Positions 32,401 to 44,400 of a stretch of DNA of 64,000 nucleotides are shown piece by piece. Location of the stretch: NCBI GenBank assembly GCA_963662155.1, contig OY759263.1, positions 27,406,048 through 27,470,047 on the forward strand, written 5' to 3'. The position numbers and the translations under genes were made by a program. Position 1 is the stretch's first letter, and the number at the start of each line of letters is the position of its first letter. Origin of the DNA: Lamellibrachia columna. Its lineage: Eukaryota > Annelida > Polychaeta > Sabellida > Siboglinidae. The notes below the pieces were generated by a model. It was not told the DNA's origin. It made no database searches and was given only the letters and a program-made list of their open reading frames with translations.

Positions 32401-35400
32401 GGGAGTTAATACACTTTGTATAAATGTAAATGTTGACAATTGTGAACATGTTGGATGATGGTACTTTCATTGGTACTTTCATCAATGTTTGCACTCTGAG
32501 AAGTTGGTCAGACTGGATGTTATTAATTGACAGTTTCCTGTTACTGACAGTCGACAGTAATTGACAGTAAAGAAAATAGAATGTCAGTTGCGTTGGTGGC
32601 TTGTGGCTTACATCCACATTCACTGGCATGACCAGATAAGAATTTTCCCATGGATATAATACAAAGGTATTGCAGGTTAAATGATAAGAACAAGTTTCAG
32701 CTACTGAGTAAATTGGTACAGTAAGTAAGGAGTTGACCAGATTTCTAGTGGGTGAGTTTACGGGTCCAACGTGACTAATTGATAATTGGTTGACACAGAT
32801 TTATGCAAATTTATAGAGAATGATTGACAGTTACTGTTATCTGGCAGTTGATATTCACTGATATCAATTGACCGAGGTCATTTGTTGACATCCGTAGGTG
32901 GAGAAGGGAAACCCACTGTGCTCCCGTATTGCAAGGGCAATTCCAGGAAACATTCCCACTAAGGTAGGTTGTTTCACCTTCGACAGTCACAGTAGTACCA
33001 CCCCCGTAGTTATAACAACATTTACCTGCAGTTCCACAATAGGTTGTGGTATTTTCAATTGTACTGGTTTTGTTTCCATCTTATCTAGTATATATATGTC
33101 TGTTTTAAAATGTATTTCCTCTATTTGTGTCATGCTCGTATTACTTTAATTGTAAAATACCAAAGATGTTTGAAAACAACAACTTTTGGTTTGAAGGGGT
33201 TATGTAATATCGTATAAGGTTGTCATTAAATCTGTATTTTTAACTGAACCAAATTGCATTGATTCTTGGTGCCCGTTTTACAGTTAGATCAGGAATTGAT
33301 TGGTAATTTATGTAGGTTTTGTAGTTATTATAATTGTGTAAAAACGTTCCATTCCAATTACGCGATAGATAACAGACAAATGGCCATCTTGCACATGCTT
33401 GTGCTATAGCTTTGTACAGAGGCCACACAGATCATAGAAACCCTTTAAAACCCGTGAATTAAGAAATTACGTTCAAGTGTAAACAAAAACCCTTGAATAT
33501 GCATTTTTTATGTTACGGTTACTTGTGGCTAACGTGACATTGTATGTACATTTGATACAATTCTATCTCTGTGTTTCAGGTGACATGTTTAACTGTCCAC
33601 GAGAACCTTAACCACATGGCTGTCGGCTTCCAGAACGGTAGCATCGTGCTCTTTAAGGGTGACGTCACCAAAGAGAGGTAATCGACAACACTGTCATTCA
33701 CTGTTACTCGGTTGTCTTAATTAACCATTTCAGTACCGAAGCCCTTGTGTGACCACTCCATTCTGCATTCCTAGTAACATCAGAAAATCAACTGCATTAC
33801 TTAAAATAAAATTTTAACAACAACATGTGTTTTACTAATAGAAACACCATATAGATTCTGAAAGTGGAATAACTAACAAGTAAAACAAGCCAGACAATTT
33901 TAGTTATCGTCATGGTAACCAACAGTAATTATGTCACTTCGTCATCAAAGTTGCAATCAAATAGTCCATCTAAGTAAAATATAACATGGTAAATTGCCAT
34001 CGCCATTAGAAGTAACATCATCCGCCATTGTTGCTATGGTAGATTTTGAATGTTGCTATGGTAGATTTTGGCAATCAACTATAGAAAACCACTAAGATCT
34101 CGAAAAAAATGTATGAGCGATAATTCATGATTACTGCTATTAAAATACTAAAGCATTTGCCTCAACGACAATGTATAACAAGTGGACCGTGACACATTGC
34201 TAGTGGTTCTGGTCAGGGATAACAATGGTAATACGGGAGGATTTCAACACTTCAGAAGTTTGCTTATTTTTCCTGCACTGGATCACTGGTATGTCCACAA
34301 TGATGCAACATTTATTCGAATTTGTGCTCTTTATCTTGGACAACAAACTGTGTAAGTTTTGGAAGAAAAAACCAGACCACAACCAGAATCCTTCCAGTTG
34401 TAGGCCTTGTGTAGTGAACTGTGGGCAACCAAATAACACTGAATTCTAAAGCAAGCTATGCAATGCAAGAACATCAGACTCTCGAGAGAACTGGTTTGAA
34501 TCATCTTGCTGCCATTTCGAAGATTGGGTAATTTAATTTACTCCACGTTGCTCTAGTTCAGTCAGCTGTGTAATGAGTGGAGGTATGAGTGAACAATAGT
34601 CTTTGTGCAGTAATTGCAGCAAGGCTGAATGCTTCCCAGAGAAGTCAGGACTGGATACAGCGCTGTGTATGAACTTACTTTTACCTTTTTCTAATTTGTT
34701 CAGTTAAAATATGATAGAAACTTTGTGACTGCAGACACAGCAAGCAGAGGGTGATACATGAGGGCCCACACCCCATCACAGGACTGGCGTTCAAGTCACA
34801 GAGTCACTCGTCTGTGTTGTTTGTTTCTACGGAGCACGCAGTCATGTCGTTTACAATACACACCAAAAGCAAGGAAGTTACTATGGTAAGGCGGCATCAC
34901 CGGAACCACGGCAGCATTTTATGCAAATCATATAACGTATGTCAGGCTCTAGCTTAGCCAGGGACCCATTGTCCCGTTATTGCAATTGGTTTTTGGAAAT
35001 TCATAACAGGTTTTTGTTTTTCAAATAATGGGCTTTTTGTTTTTAATAATATGATTTTATGTTTTAAATAAGTGGTTTTTATTTTTTCAATAATAAGTGT
35101 TTATATTGTCATAAAACAGCCTTTTTATGAACCATTATTTTTGTCGCAGAGTTGCGACTATAGCACCAAGCAAGGGCAGCAGCAGTTATGAAAGTCTGCG
35201 TTTGTATTTAATCTCTTCATTTTCAGTCGCGTTTCAAATGATTGCATCCATCCTAATCAACGGATGGTATTCTATGGCAGCGGTGCATTGTCACTGCCTA
35301 TTAACTCCCAATACATATGTAATGGGTTTCGAATGATTGCATCCATCCTAATCAATGGATGGTATTCTATGGCAGCTGTGCATTGTCACTGCCTATTAAC

Positions 35401-38400
35401 TCCCAATACATATGTAATGGGTTTCGAATGATTGCATCCATCCTAATCAATGGATGGTATTCTATGGCAGCTGTGCATTGTCACTGCCTATTAACTCCCA
35501 ATACATATGTAATGGGTTTCGAATGATTGCATCCATCCTAATCAATGGATGGTATTCTATGGCAGCTGTGCATTGTCACTGCCTATTAACTCCTAATACA
35601 TATGTAATGGGTTTCGAATGATTGCATCCATCCTAATCAATGGATGGTATTCTATGGCAGCTGTGCATTGTCACTGCCTATTAACTCCCAATACATATGT
35701 AATGGGTTTCGAATGATTGCATCCATCCTAATCAATGGATGGTATTCTATGGCAGCTGTGCATTGTCACTGCCAATTAACTCCCAATACATATGTAATGG
35801 GTTTCGAATGATTGCATCCATCCTAATCAATGGATGGTATTCTATGGCAGCGGTGCATTGTCACTGCCAATTAACTCCCAATACATATGTAATGGGTTTC
35901 GAATGATTGCATCCATCCTAATCAATGGATGGTATTCTATGGCAGCTGTGCATTGTCACTGCCTATTAACTCCCAATACATATGTAATGGGTTTCGAATG
36001 ATTGCATCCATCCTAATAAATGGATGGTATTCTATGGCAGCTGTGCATTGTCACTGCCTATTAACTCCCAATACATATGTAATGGGTTTCGAATGATTGC
36101 ATCCATCCTAATCAATGGATGGTATTCTATGGCAGCTGTGCATTGTCACTGCCTATTAACTCCCAATACATATGTAATGGGTTTCGAATGATTGCATCCA
36201 TCCTAATCAATGGATGGTATTCTATGGCAGCTGTGCATTGTCACTGCCTATTAACTCCCAATACATATGTAATGGGTTTCGAATGATTGCATCCATCCTA
36301 ATCAATGGATGGTATTCTATGGCAGCTGTGCATTGTCACTGCCTATTAACTCCCAATACATATGTAATGGGTTTCGAATGATTGCATCCATCCTAATCAA
36401 TGGATGGTATTCTATGGCAGCTGTGCATTGTCACTGCCAATTAACTCCCAATACATATGTAATGGGTTTCGAATGATTGCATCCATCCTAATCAATGGAT
36501 GGTATTCTATGGCAGCGGTGCATTGTCACTGCCAATTAACTCCCAGTACATATGTAATGGGTTTCGAATGATTGCATCCATCCTAATCAATGGATGGTAT
36601 TCTATGGCAGCTGTGCATTGTCACTGCCTATTAACTCCCAGTACATATGTAATGGGTTTCGAATGATTGCATCCATCCTAATCAATGGATGGTATTCTAT
36701 GGCAGCTGTGCATTGTCACTGCCTATTAACTCCCAGTACATATGTAATGGGTTTCGAATGATTGCATCCATCCTAATCAATGGATGGTATTCTATGGCAG
36801 CTGTGCATTGTCACTGCCAATTAACTCCCAATACATATGTAATGGGTTTCGAATGATTGCATCCATCCTAATCAATGGATGGTATTCTATGGCAGCTGTG
36901 CATTGTCACTGCCAATTAACTCCCAATACATATGTAATGGGTTTCGAATGATTGCATCCATCCTAATCAATGGATGGTATTCTATGGCAGCTGTGCATTG
37001 TCACTGCCAATTAACTCCCAATACATATGTAATGGGTTTCGAATGATTGCATCCATCCTAATCAATGGATGGTATTCTATGGCAGCTGTGCATTGTCACT
37101 GCCTATTAACTCCCAATACATATGTAATGGGTTTCGAATGATTGCATCCATCCTAATCAATGGATGGTGTTCTATGGCAGCGGTGCATTGTCACTGCCAA
37201 TTAACTCCCAATACGTATATAATGTCAGGTTTGCTATAAAAACTTTTAAAATGGCATTCATCCATTTGATATGTACTTTCTGCTGCGACAACTCTCCTGG
37301 ATTTTTGCTAACCAGACATTTTGGACAGCCCTGGACATTAATCTGAGTTTAATTAATCTGAGTTTTGAACAGTTTCCCCTTGTTTATATCACTTGTGGTG
37401 TCATTGATATTTCATAAAATTTTCTGTAAACTTTGAGTCTTCAACATCCTAATCACCAACATGTATTCACCATGGGGAAATTTTAATTACTACAAAGGGC
37501 AAACCCTACAACCAGATGAATAGATAAAGTCTGTCCACTGAGAAATAAAATGAGATAAGGCCTATATGGTCTGACTTTGGTTTTACTGTCTGTTACAGTA
37601 ACTTAATATTTGTTTTTGATGCAAGTGCTTGATTATATTGTTCTTGTTCACAATGTTTCGATAGAGTAGACAGTGTCTATGCTGTAATATTGACATCTTC
37701 CTGGCTGTTACCAGATTCAGGGTGACATACTAGTAGCAGACAAATATGATTTTAATAGTAATTTAAGGGTTAACGATTAACAGTATCAAGTAAATAATTC
37801 CAACAAAATCAATTCCAATTCCAGACAACTCAATTCCAATTCCAGACAAAAATCAATTCCAACTAACTTTTGAAAATCGATTCCAATTCCGAAATTGGAA
37901 TTGAGGGGTCAATTTCAGTTCTGGAATGGAATTGACCCTATGCCTTGTAAGGTTGAGTAAAGGAGGGGTTATGACAGTATCGCGCTGGTTGACAAGGATG
38001 CCTGTCTCTATTGCAGTGTGCTCTGGACACCCACGGGTGTAAGCTGAGATGTTGCACCGACTCAACCCTCGAGAGTCAGTTTGTCATTGGGAGACGAGAT
38101 GTATGTACTTTCACTTTCATGTACAGTGAACTCTGCTTAACAGAATTACTTTAGGCCAGAGTGATTTTATTCTATTATTGGCAAATTTCTGAAATGGACT
38201 CAGAATGATGTGGAAATGAATCTATGTCAAACAAACCAACAAAGTGGCAATTGAGTAATTTGAGTTTTATTTCATCCATACTGTATTACTGCACAGTAGG
38301 TACAACAATTTATATTAGACAAAAGTCACAACTGAGTTAGGTAAATCTTGCAAGGGCTTGTTCACATTGCAGTGGTTACTGTTAATAATATTTCCCGTAG

Positions 38401-41400
38401 TCTATCACGTTGCAATGTTTACTGTCAATAATATTTCCCATTGTCTATCGCTTTGCAATGTTTACTGTCAATAATATTTCCCGTTGTCTATCGCATTGCA
38501 ATGTTTACTGTCAATAATATTTCCCATTGTCTATCACGTTGCAATGTTTACTGTCAATAATATTTCCCATTGTCTGTCACATTGCAGTGGTTACTGTCAA
38601 TAATATTTCCCATTGTCTATCTTGTCGCAATGTTTACTGTCAGTAATATTTCCCTTTGTCTATCGCGTTGCAGTGGTTTCTGTCAATAATATTTACTGTT
38701 GTCTATCATTGCAGGCTGTGTACTTCTACCAGATGGATGAGCGCGGGCCCTGTTTGGCCTTTGAGGGCGAGAAGCTACAGCTACATTGGTACCGGGGCTA
38801 CCTGATTGTAGTGGGGCGTGAAAACAAACCAATCCCTCGTGCAGGGGCAGGGTAAGCGGGGGTAGTTATTAGCTGTGCCTGGTAGAGTTGCAAGAAACTA
38901 AGATGTCATTGTTGGTTGAGTGGTTGCTTGCTTGATGATTCATGTGGTACTCCCCTTACATGATTCATGTGGTACTCCCCTTACATGATTCATGTGGTAC
39001 TCCCCTCACATGATTCATGTGGTACTCCCCTCACATGATTCATGTGGTACTCCCCTTACATGATTCGTGTGGTACTCCCCTTACATGATTCATGTGGTAC
39101 TCCCCTTACATGATTCATGTGGTACTCCCCTTACATGATTCGTGTGGTACTCCCCTTACATGATTCGTGTGGTACTCCCCTTACATGATTCATGTGGTAC
39201 TCCCCTTACATGATTCATGTGGTACTCCCCTTACATGATTCGTGTGGTACTCCCCTTACATGATTCGTGTGGTACTCCCCTTACATGATTCATGTGGTAC
39301 TCCCCTTACATGATACATGTGGTACTCCCCTTACATGATTCATGTGGTACTCCCCTACAGCTGATCACAGCTAAACTGGGGTTGGTGCGGTGCGTGACGT
39401 TCAACAGCAAGTCAAAAATAAAATAGGTGACGAAATCAGCAGTGGTCCAAAATGAGGACAATAAAACTAAAGCAAGTAAAAACAAAGGGTGCAACTATAT
39501 AGAGAAACTTGTCAGCTTTAGAGGATGTGGATACTGTGCAAAGGTTGCTTTTCCCTGATGGCTGGCGCTGCGACACGCAGGAAGGCAGGTGGTGATGAGG
39601 TGATGTGTACAACAACAGGACAGCTCCTGTTGGTTCCTGGTGCTTACCAATCAGTAAGGTTTGTGAAACTAGGCACTGGTGAAAGGATATTGCCACTGCG
39701 ACATATCAATCTCAAATTGTTTAATTAATGTTAATGTTTTAATTTGACTCTGGTTGAAATTAGTAAATTAATGGTGAGTCTTTCTTTAAAGAGAAATTAA
39801 GACACACTTAGTAGACAAGGATGCAGGAAAGTGGCTTGGACTCCTGAAAAGAGTTTTGTCTTACTTGAACCCAAACCAGCAGGCTATGATCTACAAGATG
39901 TCTCGTCTGTATGGATGGCAGCCTCCAAAACATCGCTAGACAGACTTGATGTCATCCAGAGGCGAGCTGTCAACATTATAGCTATGCCAGAGGCTTCTCT
40001 GAGCAGGAATGCCATCCAGCCACGAGCACAAAGGAGAGAAGTTGGTGCACTCACCTTGTTTCACTGAATATACCATAGAAATGCACCAACACTATTCAGT
40101 TGCATGTTACCCCCTCCTCCAGTAGTGCGAAGAGCCACCAGATCATCAACATCTCACCACATAGATACTGCTGGTGCAATTCAGCACTCGAACACTGCTG
40201 GTGACATTCTTACTAACTGCCTCCCACCTCTGGAGTCAACTCCCAGAGGAAATAGTTGCATATTCCGTGTTGAATTAAAAAAAAATCCGTTGTAGGATTT
40301 GACAAAACTGTCACTGCAGGTCGGTGACAAGATACTAATCAAAGTGTACCGTTTTCATTCAAACCGAATCATTATTTTGCGCACAGCGTGAAATTGCCTG
40401 ACGCGGTTTTAGCTTTGGTTTCCATGTAGTTTTACATACCCCACTTGGCTAGTCTCCTGCATTTTTCAAATATCCCTAGGCAGTCCAGATCATCTAATTC
40501 ACAGCAACTTATTGTTCGTAAATAAGCTTAACTTGGGAAAATGTTTCTCTGTAGCTGCATCTAGAGTCTGGAATGAACTCCCGTCACTTAGAAATCATCT
40601 GAAACTCAAGACATATTTAGTCCAAATTGCATTTCCACCATAAATTTTCAGTGGTCCCTCGTTCTGATAGTGACTTTTGCACGTCCCTGTACATGATTAT
40701 GCTTAATGATACTGGTTTGTTGCGCCTCTGAGTGCAGGTTGCTGATGATACACAGGTAGGCGCCATGGTAGTTCATTATTATTACCTCTGATCATGTTGC
40801 AGAGGCAGCGGCCAGGCCATGATACAGATGTACACCGTCACCTTGTACGACATCAAGAACAAGTTCATTGCCTTCTCAGCCGCAGTGCCGGAGGTCGTTG
40901 ATGTCATTTGTGAATGGGGTTCGCCCCATGTGCTCACAGTTGACGGCAAGGTGGGAGCACCTGTAGGGCAGTTGTGATGTAAACACCTGGGCAGTATCAC
41001 GGTAGTTAAAATAAGACCGTCAGAATCGGTGCAGATTTGTGGCATCTCCTTATTATGTCACATGCCTGTGGTTCCAGATGTCATCAATTCAGGCAACATA
41101 ATAAATTCAATGCACCAAGATTCTTCATGTTAACCAGTGGTATGTGGATGGTGCATCGTTTTAGTAGTTGTTGCATTCTGTGATGTCTACATCTGTGACG
41201 TCTACATCTGTGACGTCTACATCTGTGACGTCTACATCTGTGACGTCTACATCTGTGACGTCTACATCTGTGACGTCTACATCTGTGACGTCTACATCTG
41301 TGACGTCTACATCTGTGACGTCTACATCTGTGACGTCTACATCTGTGACGTCTACATCTGTGACGTCTACATCTGTGACGTCTACATCTGTGACGTCTAC

Positions 41401-44400
41401 ATCTGTGACGTCTACATCTGTGATGTGCTACTAGTTAAAAATTAAAATCAATTGTACAGTAGTTTCAACAATACTGGTTTATGTATATTTTCGAAGTAAT
41501 ATTTTATAATGTAATAGGCAGGATACTTGCAATAGGGCCGTGTGATTTTTAGCTGTCTTGAACCTGGAGAATCAACAATGGAAATTATTAGCGAGATAAA
41601 AACCTAGCTGAAAATGGTAAGAGAACGTTTACGGGAGTAGTCAATCTTAGAACAAGTGTTACGTTTTTGAAATACGTATTTTGCCTATATTGACACATGA
41701 TGTCAGAATTTGGATGAAGAGTTGTTTTTGATGTGTTGCCATGGCAACTGTTTACAGCTGTACCAACTACGAGAGAAGGACACACAGACAAAGTTGGAGA
41801 CTCTGTTCAAGAAGAATCTCTACGTTGTCGCTATCAGGTCTGGCATTAAAGCTCCCTCCTCTATTCATTAGCCCAGCACGAATAAGGTTCGTTGATATTC
41901 AGTTGATGATGTGCGCGTGCGTGCGTGCGTACGTGCGTGCGTGCATGTATGTGAATACCATATTGGACCTATTAAGCGGACATGTCGTAATTAGCGTACA
42001 CCCCCTTTTTGTAATCATTAGGATCCATAATTGTAATTTGACCAGTGTGAAACAGCTCAAAAGTATCGCCATATGGTGGTAAACAGTTGGCACCACTGTT
42101 CAGTCATTCTACACTAGTCACCAAACGACACTACTAGTGTTAAAGAGAAACAAATTTTGGTGATTGGGCAACTTACGAAAATGTGAATAGCCTGATATGT
42201 CACTTAATATATAGAGCCGGACAACATTTGCCCTTTTTCCACTGAATTTTTATTGGACTGTACACCAAATTATTTTCTTTAGACAATAAGGTAACTGTTT
42301 AACACTAGTGGTGTTATTTGGTGACTAGTATAGAACAACTGAAAAGTGGTGCCAACTGTTTTAACACCAGATGGCGACACTTTTAAGTTATTCCACACTA
42401 GTAAAATTACAATAATTATGGATCCTGCTGATAAAAAATACGGGGTGTGCACTAATTAGGGCGTGTAAGCTTAATAGGTCGAATACGGTATATACAAATT
42501 TTTTTATGGTTTAACAAAACAGGCCTGTTCTTGTTGTTCGTAAGTTTTTAGTGGATATTACTGGCATATGTGTTTTATTGTTGCTGCGCTACGAAAATGC
42601 CTAAGGGCAAGGTCATTGAACTTGAGTTGTTTGCTATCAGGAGTATCACGTAGCACTCTGTGGCTGACATTCTACACCGAGTGGCTTTATAGAGATGCAT
42701 GTTTCTTGTGATTACAGCCTGGCCCAGAGTCAGCATTATGACCAGGACGGAGTCGTAGACATCTATCGCCAGTATGGTGATCATTTGTACAGGTGATCAA
42801 TTATTGCTTTGTTAAAAACAATGTTCGTGTATAAAACAGAGATGTTTGGTCTAAGTTCAACTAAAAATCAGCTGCCCAAATTTGTATTTTGTTCTTGTAG
42901 TATAAACGTTGTGATGACACTTTGTAATATATTGGATAAGTCTAGACAGACACAGACACACCGAGTGTGGAAAGGGCCATGGTGTGACTGTAAAAGTGAG
43001 CTCGCTATAAGTTTAGAAATAGATCTGCAGGCATAATAAAAAATGTGATGGTAGAGTCAGTAGTACTAGTTCTAAAATATCATGATTTTTTATAAAGTCG
43101 GCATACAATTACATCACGTTTTAGACTGACATGAACTACTGTTGTTATGCAGTGAATGCATCCAGTAGAATGTAGAATTTTTGGTCAGTGCTGTAGATAT
43201 TTGTTGTGAGTGTAACATGTGTCCGATTATGGAGTATTTCATCTCAGAGTTTGGCTGCATGTATGTTTCAGCAAGGGAGACCACAATGGCGCCATTCAGC
43301 AGTACATCGACACAATAGGCAAACTAGAGGCGTCCTATGTCATCAGAAAGGTCTGTTCGCTCGTCTTACAAATGCCATGTTTAAAGACAGTTGCGGTGAC
43401 AGTTGTAATGTCATCAAGTGGGCTGCCTTCTCCTTCCACTACAGCTTAAGCCTCTGTGTTGGTCAGTTATTATATAACTGGATTTTTATTGAATTGGATG
43501 CATTCGCACCAAACATATACAAACTTGGTAAGGTAGAGATAGCGACCACCACTCTGCGAGTCCACAACAGGTTACAGGTTTATCGTCTGTGACTGTGCGG
43601 GATCTTTTACATCCCCTGGTAGAAGGGGCCAACGGCTTTTAGTATCTCTTCTGAAAGACACACGCAAAGTGGGGTGAATGAAATTACTTATGTTTAAAAA
43701 ACAGCAAAAGGATGACTCAAATCCAGATCCTTTTGATTGACAATCCGACGTTCTGACCACTGTCTTGTTTGTCAGTTAATATCGTTTGAGTCATGTGTCG
43801 GTTTGTGTGGATTGTCATCTATAACATAAAGTTGTTTGTGACACTCTCTGTTGATATGTTCCTTCATATCTTTGACAGTTTTGCATGTATAGGGCTGAAA
43901 TTTGGTAGGGGTGCCCGGGGACACATGGGAATAGTTTGTGCATTAAAAAATCAAAATTCCCGGGGGTTATTATTATGTAACTCAGATTATGTAACTAAGA
44001 ACAGTGGGAGTTCATAGTTACGCACAATTGTTAGCAACACTTTGCATGTTTTCTAGGGTTGTTCCAAGTCACATGATCTATGTCACATGTCCACATAGGT
44101 TCCTTCATATGGTTCGAACGCTTGGTAAAACTGAAAGTTAGGCAGGAAGTTGTCATTGCCATTGGCATTGCACTACCAAAACAAAACTAGTGCAAGGAAC
44201 CATAAGCTCTTGCAGTGGCTGTCCTTTCTCCCGTGCAATGCCGGGCAACTCGAATACTGTATGAACAGATATGATGTGTCATGTTTTTAGTTCCTGGACT
44301 CGTCCCGGATCCACAACCTGACGGCATACCTGGAGGCACTGCACAAGGCCCAGCTGGCGACAGAGGACCACACGACGCTCCTGCTCAACTGTTGCACCAA

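Noticed and set aside
34200..34450. Overlapping 74- and 79-codon frames on opposite strands in VPS11 intron 6
   Set aside because: No family resemblance, splice support or repeats; length is within chance for this base composition.
35231..37225. CRISPR-like array
   Set aside because: Units are contiguous with no unique spacers, and the DNA is clearly eukaryotic; it is a satellite.
41137..41445. Repetitive protein (DVYIC)n or (TSVTS)n
   Set aside because: A 15-bp repeat is open in several frames; intronic and without splice or start support.
43700..43790. Functional tRNA gene on the - strand
   Set aside because: The tRNA-like segment lacks consistent stems and has a degraded B-box; better explained as a SINE head.
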